From contig PGYU01000003.1 of NCBI GenBank assembly GCA_002839825.1, forward strand, positions 1 through 64,000: a stretch of 64,000 nt of DNA. The letters are read 5' to 3'. The first letter of the stretch is position 1. Each line of letters begins with the position of its first letter. Both the position numbers and the translations under genes were made by a program. Below, in pieces: positions 53,205 through 63,099 of this stretch. The notes beneath the pieces were generated by a model. The model was not told where the DNA came from. It searched no databases and was given only the letters and a program-made list of their open reading frames with translations. The stretch is from Ignavibacteriae bacterium HGW-Ignavibacteriae-1. Its GTDB lineage: Bacteria > Bacteroidota > Ignavibacteria > Kapaibacteriales > UBA2268.

Positions 53205-56200
53205 AACCCAAATATCAAACGAAGCTTTAATGAAATCGTCCATTTCGGCTTTTGTTTCACTGCCATCACCATATGTAAAAGTTGAAGTTATATGCTTCCA
53301 CTCATCTTTAGTCAATCCGTATAAATCGCGAGCAATTATAACTTCAATTTCTGCTCGAAGTAATGTTGGGTCTTCGCTTTCGTGAATCAATATGCCAAGT
53401 TCATTTCTCAGTTCTTCAAATTCCATTTTTCCGCTTGACAAATATAATAGCTTGAAAGCAAGTTCGGACAAACGTTTTTTAACACTCTCGCCGGCTTCTG
53501 CAATTGGCATTTCATAAATAAAGTGCATATTCAGATTAGTAGATATTTTATTTCTCACATAATAATTTAAGGTCAATGAGTTTAATATTGCCATAATATT
53601 AATTATGTCATTAATATTTGTTTGATTAGTAACAATTTTATTTCCGTCAATTTGGTTATTAATATTAATCACATGTATGAGTGAATTACCAATAAAGACA
53701 TTTTTGGGAATTATTGAACAAATCAAAGACCGTTCGTTTGTAGAACTCCCAACAGCTCGATAAGCAAGCCTGTAAGTTTGATAGTCAAGTTTGAAATTCT
53801 CTCCATAATCAAGTGCATCAATCTCTTGTGCAGAAAGTTTATTTTCGGATTTAATCCGATGAAGTACTTTACGTAAAAGTATATCGCAAGCGGCTTCTTC
53901 GTCAATAAAATATCGAGGGATAGAATAATTTGCGTTATATTGGTGAATCATTTTACCCTCGTAAAGCCTCAAAAATTTCCTGCCCTTAGCAATTTTCAAA
54001 TCATCCAAAGAGTTGAATATCTTACTGTCATTTGTCATATCAAATTCGCGTCGTAATTTGATATTAAAATGCGACAATTTTTTGTGGTCACTCAAAATCT
54101 TGCTGCAAATTTCATAATCTTTATCGGATTTGAATTCCATTATGGAGATATTTGTCGGAGAGAATTGTTTTATTTTCTCTATATCGTAGTATATAAAATC
54201 GTCATTATATAAATCATTCGGGTTATGTAAATAAAATTTTGCTTTGAATTTGTAATCAATTCCGTTAATAATCTCTTTTTTTGCATAAACGACAGAAAAT
54301 TTGAATCTGCTATCTACTTCAGGAAATAATCTAACTTTGGTCTCTTTATTTGATTCATTATACCCTCTATTTTCAAAAGAAGATAGCTCAATCAACCTAT
54401 AATCCTCTATTAACATTTTCCTGAGCATATTTGCACCTTCGTCAGTTTGGAAGCCGGAAGGCACAAGCAAACAATACAAAGCATCATCTTTGATAATTTG
54501 GAAATCTCTTTCCATAAAGAATTTGTAAAAATTCGGGTCGCCGGAACTTTGGTGAGAGTATTTTGAATAAAGGTATTGAGTGTATTTCTTGTAATTGTCG
54601 GTATATGAATTCCATTTTACTTTAAATTCAGCATCAGTATTGATTTGCAAATCGAACCATTTGTTAAATTTAAGGACATCCATTTCAAATTTGCCTTGTT
54701 TCGCGAACTCCTTTTTCACAGGTTTAATTGCTTCCCAAGGCGGATTGCTGATAATTCCGTCAAAACCTCGTTGAGCCTTTGGTAATGGATTGCCATGCTT
54801 ATCAAAAAAGCAGAAGAAATATTCGAGAGGGAAAAATAATGCATCGGAGAATTCGGATTCCTCTTTTAATTTACTACGAATAATATCTTTGATACTATTC
54901 ACATTTTCCAGCAATGCAGGATTGAAAACATCATATAAATAACTGTTTCGGATAAGATACAATTCAATAATTTCGGCTTTGAAATTCTCAGTTATTATAC
55001 TAATCTGCAAATCAAAATCTATATCGGATAAAGAATCTCCTTTGATGAAATTCATTCCCAAATTTGGTAAAATATGTTCTTTTTCTTCGGGCAAATATCT
55101 GAAATTATAGATTTGTGGATTGAGTTTAACAGCTTCCTTCCAAATATTTGTTTTTGCAGTATCAATCGCTCTTTCATCTTTATCAGCACCAAAAATGTGT
55201 CTTATTATAATCTTGGAAATAAGAAAAAGTTCGTTGCCGGTTATAAAATCCATATCCTGTCGGAATTGGTCAACAATTCTAACATTTATGGGCGTACTCG
55301 CCAGTTTTTTGCTATCAAATTGACTTGCCCATTCAGTAGATTCTTTCAAACGCTCATAATGAGTATATATTCTCCTTAATACCTTTATCAAAAAGCTTCC
55401 ACTGCCCGATGTGCTGTCAATAATTTTGATAGAAGTGATTTTATCAGTCAACGAGTGAACAAGATTTTCATCTAAGTTGCTTTTTTTCAATTCGGCAATA
55501 AGTTCATTCACAGGTTGCTCAAAAAGTGAATCCACAATCATATCAGCCATATAGACTGTAATTGAAGCCGGAGTATAGTAAATTCCTTCATCTTTACGAT
55601 TTTCGGCTATCCATGTTTCATAAGCTTTGCCGAAAATGTCTTCGTTAATTTTTCTATAATTATAATGAACCAAACCTTTACCAAAAGTGCTTGACCATTT
55701 ATCTAATCCAAGTATTAGCTCGAATACTCTTCGGAAAGTGGTTAAGTTAGATTTGTTTTTGTCAACATAATCCCAAAAATAATGGTCAAAAAGTTCGGTA
55801 TTATAGAAATCTTGAAAAAATTTCTCAATAACATTGAAAAAATTAGAAAATACTTGTTGATTTCCCTTAACGCCCCATCTATCTACCATTTTTTCAAATT
55901 CATCTTGAATAAAGCGATAGGGAATTAAACCGTAATCCTCGAGAGTTTTAATGAAAATGAATTTATTCAAGAAGAGCACAACAACTTCTTCGTGTGAAAA
56001 ATTCGCATTGCTTAACATCTTGACATAACTAAATTCTGAGTACCATTTTTTCAAATCATTAAAAAATGCTGTGTCCAAATCATGCGTATATTCATCATCT
56101 TCTCTTCGCCGAAGAACATCCCACATATTTCCTGTATTTAAGTAATCATTAATCAAATCAACAAAAGTAGTACTCGAAAAGGGTTCGAATTTGATTAGAG

Positions 56201-56645
56201 CGTTACGATTGAAAATATAAACATGCTCGACGTTTGTTAAAATCACATATTCAACATTTCGTTTGCTGAGGTAATTTTTAATCTGATTTTCATGTTTTCT
56301 GTAATTGAAATCAAATCGAGTTAGAGCATTTTTGGAATCTTTATAAGAAAAAAGCGGTTTAAGTTCGATACATATGGGATTACCTGTACCTCTATCATGC
56401 AAAATAAAATCAATAAATCGCCCTTCGATATTGACTTCCGGTTTAACTTCACCTTCAAAAATATTTTTCATAAATTCGTAAAACAGCTGTCCTGTTGCAG
56501 TTTCCGATTTTACTTTACTTCTCAAGGAAGCAATATAATCATTGATTGGTTCGAAGTCAAATTTAACCGAACTTACAGTGTCATAAGGAATAATTTCCTG
56601 TTTGAAAAAGTCACTAATTGATTTTAAAATTTCCTGTTTTGTCAT
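53202..56645 (-). CDS. Type IIG-like restriction-modification enzyme (single chain)
   Basis: 1147 residues. An N-terminal PD-(D/E)XK-type nuclease segment has D79 ... E94-L-K96 (RFIDFILHDRGTG ... ICIELK). A helical linker (about 190-345) leads to the N6-adenine methyltransferase: YYTP at 356-359, motif I as DSTSGSGSFL at 410-419 (the usual form is DPACGSGSF), FGADKDERAIDTAK near 485, and the catalytic ISNPPW at 632-637. The C-terminal third should hold the target-recognition domain. So cleavage, methylation and recognition lie in one protein, as in the Eco57I/MmeI groups. No partner subunits or other defence genes adjoin it. The specificity cannot be read from sequence. Confidence 0.85.
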   Translation of the reverse strand: MTKQEILKSISDFFKQEIIPYDTVSSVKFDFEPINDYIASLRSKVKSETATGQLFYEFMKNIFEGEVKPEVNIEGRFIDFILHDRGTGNPICIELKPLFSYKDSKNALTRFDFNYRKHENQIKNYLSKRNVEYVILTNVEHVYIFNRNALIKFEPFSSTTFVDLINDYLNTGNMWDVLRRREDDEYTHDLDTAFFNDLKKWYSEFSYVKMLSNANFSHEEVVVLFLNKFIFIKTLEDYGLIPYRFIQDEFEKMVDRWGVKGNQQVFSNFFNVIEKFFQDFYNTELFDHYFWDYVDKNKSNLTTFRRVFELILGLDKWSSTFGKGLVHYNYRKINEDIFGKAYETWIAENRKDEGIYYTPASITVYMADMIVDSLFEQPVNELIAELKKSNLDENLVHSLTDKITSIKIIDSTSGSGSFLIKVLRRIYTHYERLKESTEWASQFDSKKLASTPINVRIVDQFRQDMDFITGNELFLISKIIIRHIFGADKDERAIDTAKTNIWKEAVKLNPQIYNFRYLPEEKEHILPNLGMNFIKGDSLSDIDFDLQISIITENFKAEIIELYLIRNSYLYDVFNPALLENVNSIKDIIRSKLKEESEFSDALFFPLEYFFCFFDKHGNPLPKAQRGFDGIISNPPWEAIKPVKKEFAKQGKFEMDVLKFNKWFDLQINTDAEFKVKWNSYTDNYKKYTQYLYSKYSHQSSGDPNFYKFFMERDFQIIKDDALYCLLVPSGFQTDEGANMLRKMLIEDYRLIELSSFENRGYNESNKETKVRLFPEVDSRFKFSVVYAKKEIINGIDYKFKAKFYLHNPNDLYNDDFIYYDIEKIKQFSPTNISIMEFKSDKDYEICSKILSDHKKLSHFNIKLRREFDMTNDSKIFNSLDDLKIAKGRKFLRLYEGKMIHQYNANYSIPRYFIDEEAACDILLRKVLHRIKSENKLSAQEIDALDYGENFKLDYQTYRLAYRAVGSSTNERSLICSIIPKNVFIGNSLIHVININNQIDGNKIVTNQTNINDIINIMAILNSLTLNYYVRNKISTNLNMHFIYEMPIAEAGESVKKRLSELAFKLLYLSSGKMEFEELRNELGILIHESEDPTLLRAEIEVIIARDLYGLTKDEWKHITSTFTYGDGSETKAEMDDFIKASFDIWV

Positions 56646-56690
56646 AATTTCAAGTTTTTTATAAATAATTAATCAAAAAATACTGTTAAA

Positions 56691-58232
56691 TTACTCCCAC
56701 TCGATGGTGCCGGGTGGTTTGCTGGTGATGTCGTAAACGACGCGGTTGATGCCACGGACTTCGTTGATGATGCGGTTGCTCATGCGGGCAAGCACTTCGT
56801 AGGGCATTGGGTACCAATCTGCGGTCATGCCGTCCACGCTGGTTACGGCACGAAGTACGGCGGTGTTCTCGTAGGTGCGCTCGTCGCCCATGACGCCGAC
56901 CGATTTCACGGGCAGCAAGACGGCGAATGCTTGCCAGATTTCGTCGTAAAGCCCGGCATTGCGGATTTCGTCGAGATAGATTTCGTCAGCTTTTTGGAGG
57001 GTTACGATTTTGTCTTTGGTGATGTCGCCCAAAATTCGGATGCCGAGTCCCGGACCCGGGAATGGGTGACGATTTACGAACCATTCGGGTACTCCGAGCT
57101 CGCGACCGACGGCACGTACTTCGTCTTTGAACAGCTCGCGAAATGGTTCGATGATTTTTAGGTTCATTTTTTCGGGTAGCCCGCCAACGTTGTGGTGGGA
57201 TTTAATTGTTGCCGATGGACCTTTGACCGAGACTGACTCGATGACATCGGGATAAAGTGTGCCTTGGGCGAGCCATTTCGCATCGTTGAATTTTGTGGCT
57301 TCCACTTCGAAAACTTCGATGAATTTGTTGCCGATGATTTTGCGCTTCTTTTCGGGGTCGCTAACTCCGTTGAGGGCATCGAGAAAGAGCTTCTCGGCGT
57401 CTATGATGTCAACGGATATATCGAAATGGTGCTTGAATAAATCGTAAATCTGGCGGCTTTCGTTCAGTCGCATCAAGCCGGAATCAACGTGGATGCAATG
57501 CAACTTATCGCCAATCGCTTTGTGCAGCAGCACGGCAAGCACGGTGGAATCTACTCCGCCGCTGAGGGCGCAAATCACTCCGCCATCGCCGACTTTTTCG
57601 CGAATGTCTGCAATAGCTTGCTCGATGAATGATGTTGGTGACCAGATTGCCTCTACTTTGCAAATTTTTCGTAGGAAATTATTCAAAATTATGTTACCTT
57701 GCTCGGAATGATGAACTTCGGGGTGGAATTGCACTCCGAAAATCTGTTTGTCAGCCGAACGAATCGCACAAACCGGCGAATTATCCGAATGAGCAATGAT
57801 TTCAAATCCTTTGGGTGGAGCCGTGAGTGCGTCACCGTGTGACATCCAAACAGTGGTTGCGGCATTGACGCCATCAAAAAGGTCGTCGAATGAGTCAATT
57901 TGCAAAGTAGCTCTGCCATATTCGCGTTTTGCGGCTTTGTCAACCTCTCCGCCGAGTTGGTATGCGGTAAGTTGCAAGCCGTAGCAGATGCCAAGCACAG
58001 GGATTCCGAGCTCGAACACGTTGAATCCGGGAATTGGAGCATCGCTTTCAAAGACGCTCGAAGGTCCGCCGGAAAGGATGAGCCCGTTTGGGTTGATAGC
58101 TTGGAGCGCTTCCAATTTGACAGAAAAGGGGTGAATTTCGCAGTAAACGCCGAGTTCACGGACTTTGCGGGCTATCAATTGTGTGTATTGAGAGCCAAAG
58201 TCTAAGATTACGATTTTTTCAGATATGTTCAT
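56691..58232 (-). CDS. guaA: GMP synthase (glutamine-hydrolysing)
   Basis: 513 residues, EC 6.3.5.2; XMP to GMP. The class I glutamine amidotransferase domain (1-190) has [19 protein letters not shown], the nucleophile Cys in LGICYGLQL near 83 and [11 protein letters not shown] for His/Glu. The ATP-pyrophosphatase domain has the P-loop [15 protein letters not shown] near 222, and the C-terminal dimerisation domain ends with [12 protein letters not shown]. Complete. Codon use around it looks more GC-rich than its neighbours. Confidence 0.98.
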   Translation of the reverse strand: MNISEKIVILDFGSQYTQLIARKVRELGVYCEIHPFSVKLEALQAINPNGLILSGGPSSVFESDAPIPGFNVFELGIPVLGICYGLQLTAYQLGGEVDKAAKREYGRATLQIDSFDDLFDGVNAATTVWMSHGDALTAPPKGFEIIAHSDNSPVCAIRSADKQIFGVQFHPEVHHSEQGNIILNNFLRKICKVEAIWSPTSFIEQAIADIREKVGDGGVICALSGGVDSTVLAVLLHKAIGDKLHCIHVDSGLMRLNESRQIYDLFKHHFDISVDIIDAEKLFLDALNGVSDPEKKRKIIGNKFIEVFEVEATKFNDAKWLAQGTLYPDVIESVSVKGPSATIKSHHNVGGLPEKMNLKIIEPFRELFKDEVRAVGRELGVPEWFVNRHPFPGPGLGIRILGDITKDKIVTLQKADEIYLDEIRNAGLYDEIWQAFAVLLPVKSVGVMGDERTYENTAVLRAVTSVDGMTADWYPMPYEVLARMSNRIINEVRGINRVVYDITSKPPGTIEWE

Positions 58233-58403
58233 GATGAAATTTATTTATGTTTGTAAAATTTGTTTCTGGGGAATGAGGCGAGCAAAAAGTGTTCGTTCAG
58301 TTTGTGATATGACAGGCGAATATGCCCAAAACAGTTGTCAGACTTGGTTGAGCGTATCATTTGAGTATAGTCAATAGTAATCATTATTAACACTAATTTC
58401 ATA

Positions 58404-58432
58404 AAAAATCAATCTCAAATATATTGATTTTT
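58404..58432. other. AT-rich hairpin upstream of guaA and tRNA-Pro
   Basis: AAAAATCAAT / ATTGATTTTT, perfect 10-bp arms, 9-nt loop, in the 294-bp gap 58233-58526. It could be an operator or a weak terminator; otherwise this gap shows only the tRNA promoter. Confidence 0.4.
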
Positions 58433-58482
58433 CGGCACTTAAAAAAGCATCGAGAAAATATAGTCGGATGAAAAAAATATTC

Positions 58483-58513
58483 TTTCAAATGTCGTGCAAG
58501 TTTGCTATTTTTG
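58483..58513 (+). promoter_or_regulatory. Promoter of tRNA-Pro, TTTC-N19-TATTTTTG
   Basis: The -7 box TATTTTTG (58506-58513) is exact; the -33 box TTTC (58483-58486) has one mismatch. The distance to the tRNA is 13 nt, the same as at tRNA-Asn. Confidence 0.7.
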
Positions 58514-58526
58514 TACTTGGTTTGTT

Positions 58527-58600
<74 letters not shown>

Positions 58601-58777
58601 CAAAATTTCCAGCTTAAACTTATGTATTCGCTCCATAAGCTTTCTTAATCCAAACCTCAAGCTCATATTAGTATTTTGTAATTGATATAGAAATTATATT
58701 TTGATTTAATTGTAAATAAAATCATAATCGTAGCACTTAGCAATAATCATGCACAAAGATTGTTATTATCTTTGTAA

Positions 58778-60736
58778 ATGATTTCGACTACAAGCAAAAA
58801 AATATTGAAATGGAATGCAAGAGTGCTGATGCTAATAGCATTTGCTCTACTATCGCCCAATTTGCAATCACAGATGGATACCGATTCTACCGATATTCGG
58901 GATTATCGTGATTCGATAATACGAGTGCCGAACTATAGGCACGGAAAAATGTTCATGCTGGATTCGGCTGTGGCTACAAGCATTATCAAACGTGAATTCC
59001 AATATGTTAATTATACCGGTTTGAGCGACATTTTGAGCAGCAAGAGCGATTTTTATCCACTCTCGCTCGGCTCTTACGGCTTGTTCAATCATTTTATGGT
59101 TGATGGCAGTATGCCCTCGGCGATTTCATTTGCATCGAATGGCAGACCAATGATTGACGTTGGATATGGCAATTTCAATCCTGAGCAAATCGCACCTGAA
59201 TTTTTGGAAAGCATTGAAATCTTCTATGGCTCGAAAGCTTCAATTTTTGGTGATAATTCTCCGGGAGTATTTGTAAATATTCAAGAAGTACGGCACAACA
59301 CCCAAAAACCTTTCACAAAGATTTGGATTGCACAAGGTGGTGCTGATTTTTTGGCAGCCGACGGCATTATCTCGCAAAATTTTCATCCTGAATGGAATTT
59401 CACTGTTGGGTTTAGGAATGTAAATTCAGACGGGCGATTTTCCAACACTTGGGTCAATTCCTGGAATACCCGGATATTATTGCGTTGGAGCCCAAATGAT
59501 TCGACTTCAATTACCTTTACCGAAACTTTTACAAATCACGGTCACGGAAATAGCGGCGGAATTAATACTCATATTGAGCAAGATTACTACGACGAATTGT
59601 CGTCACGCCCTTTGTTCGACGGGCTTAATGAGAGAGTTTTCCGTCACGATTTGAATCTTTCATTTTCTAAAATTTTCCCGACAAATTCTGCAGTTACATT
59701 GACGGCGTACTATTCCCATGCTGATTACGAGCGCTCATCGGGCAGAAATTTCAGTTTCGGAGCTGCCGATACAAGTCGCCAAATCTACACAAACGGATTT
59801 CATTATTACGGCATTTCGGGCAGATACGAACAAAAGCTATTCGGGTTTATGAATTTCAAAACCGGAGGCTACTTCGACAGACGTCAAGCTGACGAATCGT
59901 ATATTCATGAGGCAGTCAAGGGAGTTTCATTTGCGGGATTTGGGCATTTAGCTTTCAATCTTTCAGATTATTTGGTGCTTTCCGGTGGTACAAGGCTGTT
60001 CACATTGTATGAAAATGTTGGTGTAGCAATCGGAGCCAATTTGTTAATGAAAATGTCGGATAAAAGCACACTCGAATTCGATGTATCTCGTTCTAATCGT
60101 CTTCCCCACCCTGCCGAAGGACTGAATTTGCTGAGCGAAGAGCATTATACGGTATTTGCTTTGTTTAATCACAAGTTTGGAGAATCTACCAACTTCAGGC
60201 TCAAAGCATTTGGCAAGAGAATCAACGATTTCATTGCGACGCAAGTTGCTATCACAGGCAGTGACACATTATCAGGGCTCAACATAAGCAATGCCGGTAG
60301 CGTGGAAATGTTGGGATTGCAGAGCACAATTGATTTCCTAGTAGGCAAAGACTTCACAGTATTGATGCGTTTGTGGAGCTATCCAATGGCATCAGGTGAT
60401 TACAAAGATAAATTCCCACTCGTTTACGGCGGAGTGCGATTCTTCTACACTTATTCTCCGGGAAGAAGTATTTTGAGAGTCGGGCTCGATTTGAAAGCAT
60501 CAAGTGGCAGCACAAGCTATTCCTACATGCCATTAAGCCGAACATATTATAATTCAGATTTCGAGTCGGATTTCTCTCCACATGGATTGGATGCATTTGT
60601 CGAAATAAAAATTGGGACAGCATATTTCAAAGCCTCTTTTATGAATTTGCTATCAACAAATTATCACCAAGTAGCTCTATATCCGGATTTGACAAGAAAT
60701 TTCAGGATGAGTATCAATTGGGCATTTTTAGAATAA
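58778..60736 (+). CDS. TonB-dependent receptor-like outer-membrane barrel
   Basis: 652 residues with a signal peptide (about 12-32, LQSQ). The plug-like N-terminus (YTGLSDILSSKSDFYPLSLG ... FLESIEIFYGSKASIFGDNSPGVFVNIQ) has the usual motifs before the barrel; long alternating strands follow to the C-terminal Phe-Leu-Glu. Full receptors often begin with a carboxypeptidase-like domain, which is absent here, and the protein is shorter than many (700-1000). Substrate unknown: no SusD or metal genes adjoin it. It stops one base before the convergent PAP2 gene's stop. Confidence 0.8.
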   Translation: MISTTSKKILKWNARVLMLIAFALLSPNLQSQMDTDSTDIRDYRDSIIRVPNYRHGKMFMLDSAVATSIIKREFQYVNYTGLSDILSSKSDFYPLSLGSYGLFNHFMVDGSMPSAISFASNGRPMIDVGYGNFNPEQIAPEFLESIEIFYGSKASIFGDNSPGVFVNIQEVRHNTQKPFTKIWIAQGGADFLAADGIISQNFHPEWNFTVGFRNVNSDGRFSNTWVNSWNTRILLRWSPNDSTSITFTETFTNHGHGNSGGINTHIEQDYYDELSSRPLFDGLNERVFRHDLNLSFSKIFPTNSAVTLTAYYSHADYERSSGRNFSFGAADTSRQIYTNGFHYYGISGRYEQKLFGFMNFKTGGYFDRRQADESYIHEAVKGVSFAGFGHLAFNLSDYLVLSGGTRLFTLYENVGVAIGANLLMKMSDKSTLEFDVSRSNRLPHPAEGLNLLSEEHYTVFALFNHKFGESTNFRLKAFGKRINDFIATQVAITGSDTLSGLNISNAGSVEMLGLQSTIDFLVGKDFTVLMRLWSYPMASGDYKDKFPLVYGGVRFFYTYSPGRSILRVGLDLKASSGSTSYSYMPLSRTYYNSDFESDFSPHGLDAFVEIKIGTAYFKASFMNLLSTNYHQVALYPDLTRNFRMSINWAFLE

Positions 60737-61696
60737 TCAGGCATTTTTGAAATTCAATTTTTCCTTTACAAACAATCTTACTTTTGGTTCGATGTAAATG
60801 GCAATTACTGCAAACATTGCTCCTGCCATTACATCCACCGCATAATGATAGCGTAAATAGATAGTTGAAATTATTAATGACAATCCAAAAATTAGAATCG
60901 GGTAGCGGAAAATTGACTTATTCCGAAATACAACGTAAATATTAACCAAGGTAACCATAGTATGACCGCTCGGCATACAATCACGGTTTACAAAATCGGC
61001 AGGATTCATTACTCCGGCAGGAATTCCACCTCCGCTATTAACCACATTGCGGAAAAATTCTGTGAGGTACAAACCGGGTAATTCCGTACTCATTGCGAAA
61101 AAGTCATGAATGAAAAATCGTGGACCAATCGCAGGCATAAAGAAATACAGCAAATACGATGTGTAGAAAGCAAACAAGATGCTTCGCGAGAATTCCCCCA
61201 ATTTTTTATCTTCATGTTTTAAATGCAATTCAATACCGTGAGCCAAAGGCATGAAGAAGTACAGCATATAACTCGATTGCATGAATTCGGTCAATGCCGG
61301 AGATGCAAACTGATAAATCCATTCGGTCGGATTGACTCCAAAGATTGCCATGTCCCATGAAATCAAAGTCAAATCATACAAATTGGGATTTATCATTGGA
61401 ATATAATTCTGGATTTGGTCATAGACAATGAAAATCAAAGGTGCAATATAAACTCGTCTGAACAAGGTAAACAGTCTGCCGGCTTGGAATTTCTCATCAA
61501 TAGTAGCAATCGAAATTATTCCTGCCATTATGATGATATTGATATAAATTAAGGTGATTGAGCCATCTATATAGGGCGAAAAAATTATGGCAAGAATGGT
61601 ATAAATGCACAAAATTGACAAGGAATATATGTCGGACATTTTGAGGATTTCTCTCAAATTGAATTGCAGTAGCGGCTCTTTGATTTTGTCAATCAT
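60737..61696 (-). CDS. PAP2-family membrane phosphatase
   Basis: 319 residues from the ATG at 61696 (an in-frame TTG lies 24 nt earlier). About six transmembrane helices. Phosphatase motifs: CMPSGHTMVTLVNIY near 230 (PSGH) and IYLRYHYAVDVMAG near 285 (the R-x3-H-x3-D form); the first K-x6-RP motif is degenerate, as in the PAP2_3/inositolphosphotransferase subgroup. It may act on phosphatidic acid, undecaprenyl-PP or a sphingolipid head group. Overlaps rsmA by 8 bp; last gene of the HIT-rsmA-PAP2 operon. Confidence 0.82.
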   Translation of the reverse strand: MIDKIKEPLLQFNLREILKMSDIYSLSILCIYTILAIIFSPYIDGSITLIYINIIIMAGIISIATIDEKFQAGRLFTLFRRVYIAPLIFIVYDQIQNYIPMINPNLYDLTLISWDMAIFGVNPTEWIYQFASPALTEFMQSSYMLYFFMPLAHGIELHLKHEDKKLGEFSRSILFAFYTSYLLYFFMPAIGPRFFIHDFFAMSTELPGLYLTEFFRNVVNSGGGIPAGVMNPADFVNRDCMPSGHTMVTLVNIYVVFRNKSIFRYPILIFGLSLIISTIYLRYHYAVDVMAGAMFAVIAIYIEPKVRLFVKEKLNFKNA

Positions 61697-62501
61697 TGCG
61701 TTGCTCTCTGATTTTATCAAATAAATTTACAAGTTCGGTTAACGAGAGCTGTTCCGGGCGTTTGCTCAAAATATGCTCAATCGAAGGTGCGAGTTGAGCG
61801 AGCCTATCTTTGGAAATATAATTTTTGATAGAATTTGAAATCATTTTTCGACGTTGATTGAACAAAGTTTTTATAAATTTCATGAAATCATCGTAGTAAT
61901 CTTGCTCAACATGCTTATTCATATCAAGTGAAATCACGCCGGAAGTAACCTTTGGTGCGGGATAGAAACTTCCCGGAGCAATATCAAAATGATACATCGG
62001 AGAGCTCAACATCCATGCAGCAATTGAAGTGATGCCATAAATTCTGCTTCCTTCTTGCGACGTAATCCTTTGCCCAACTTCTTTTTGCACAGTCAACACA
62101 ATTTTCTCGATAATTTCTCTGTTTTCAAGCAATTTAAACAAAATTTCGGTAGATATATTGTATGGAATATTGCCGATAACTTTAATTTTTTTGTTGCCGT
62201 ATTGCTTATAAATTTTCGTGAAATCAAAATCGAGAATGCTTTGGTGGGCGATTTTCAAATTTGGGAATTTTTCGGCTTTGAATTTTTCACGCAAGTATGT
62301 AATAGCATGTTCATCAAGCTCGACGGCGACTAAATTGATTTGATTTTCTAAGAGGATTTCAGTCAGAGCACCCATTCCCGGACCGATTTCGACTACAATA
62401 TCATCTTGCGATACATTGAGGAGAGATACGATTTTTTGGGAAATATTTTTATCAGTGAGGAAATTTTGCCCGAACGATTTTTTGGGTTTAACCTTTTCCA
62501 A
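61689..62501 (-). CDS. rsmA: 16S rRNA (adenine-N6,N6)-dimethyltransferase
   Basis: 270 residues, EC 2.1.1.182; dimethylates the two adjacent adenosines of the 16S 3' hairpin. KKSFGQNFLTDKNI at the start, VEIGPGMGALTEIL near 37 (SAM), VIGNIPYNIS near 112 (catalytic NIPY). The frame opens with TTG at 62501, 3 bp after the HIT gene's stop, and no ATG is available before FGQNF, so a TTG start is likely. It overlaps the PAP2 gene. Confidence 0.96.
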   Translation of the reverse strand: MEKVKPKKSFGQNFLTDKNISQKIVSLLNVSQDDIVVEIGPGMGALTEILLENQINLVAVELDEHAITYLREKFKAEKFPNLKIAHQSILDFDFTKIYKQYGNKKIKVIGNIPYNISTEILFKLLENREIIEKIVLTVQKEVGQRITSQEGSRIYGITSIAAWMLSSPMYHFDIAPGSFYPAPKVTSGVISLDMNKHVEQDYYDDFMKFIKTLFNQRRKMISNSIKNYISKDRLAQLAPSIEHILSKRPEQLSLTELVNLFDKIREQRND

Positions 62502-62504
62502 AGT

Positions 62505-63005
62505 TTACCACCGCGAACAATGTACGAACAATTTTTCGTATGTTTCGTTGATATCCTCCGAAATCACTTTCACTTCGGAAATCACAAGCAAAAAATTAGT
62601 ATCACCGTTCCAACGTGGCAATACATGATAATGCAAATGCGAGGGAACTCCTGCTCCGGCAGCTCTCCCGAGATTTGCCCCAATATTGAAGCCTTGTGGA
62701 GAGTAAACTTCCTTCAATACGCTGACGCACTGCCGCGTAAGGGCAGAAACATCCGCAAAAACTTCATCGGGTAAGGCAAGAATGTCATTTGTATGAATTT
62801 TGGGAGCAATCAACAGGTGACCATTATTGTAGGGGAATTTATTCATCATCACAATTGCATGTTTGGAACTATGCAATACGAGATGCTCGCGAGCATGTTC
62901 GGCATCGCTAACAGCGGTACAAAAGAAACATTCATTGTCGTGTTCCTTTTGTTCCTTAAATGAATCAATATATTCTGCTCTCCAAGGTGACCACAGCCTT
63001 TCCAA
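62505..63005 (-). CDS. HIT-family nucleotide hydrolase
   Basis: 166 residues. Histidine triad GVPSHLHYHVLPRW near 122 (H-x-H-x-H), preceded by ANLGRAAGAG. A Cys pair ECFFCTAVSD near 26 with later His may bind zinc, as in Fhit-like/Hint relatives. MERLWSPWRAEY is the usual start of this group, and it begins with TTG at 63005 after GGAG; no ATG fits. Such proteins cleave AMP or ADP from dinucleoside polyphosphates or adenylylated lysines. First gene of the HIT-rsmA-PAP2 operon. Confidence 0.9.
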   Translation of the reverse strand: MERLWSPWRAEYIDSFKEQKEHDNECFFCTAVSDAEHAREHLVLHSSKHAIVMMNKFPYNNGHLLIAPKIHTNDILALPDEVFADVSALTRQCVSVLKEVYSPQGFNIGANLGRAAGAGVPSHLHYHVLPRWNGDTNFLLVISEVKVISEDINETYEKLFVHCSRW

Positions 63006-63023
63006 AGCTACTCCGTGATTTAA

Positions 63024-63084
63024 TCATAAAAAAATAACCGATTCATCTTGTAGTTTGGATTATCAACTTACAAGAGAATCGGTT
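63024..63084 (-). terminator. Rho-independent terminator of the barrel gene
   Basis: AACCGATTC (63036-63044) pairs with GAATCGGTT (63076-63084), extended by an inner CTTGTA / TACAAG. A T run follows on the minus strand. Confidence 0.88.
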
Positions 63085-63099
63085 CTGAAAATTTAACTA

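Noticed and set aside
58273-58377. 34-codon ORF between guaA and tRNA-Pro
   Set aside because: Has GGGG near its ATG but no conserved feature, no partner and no clear promoter; its length is expected by chance.
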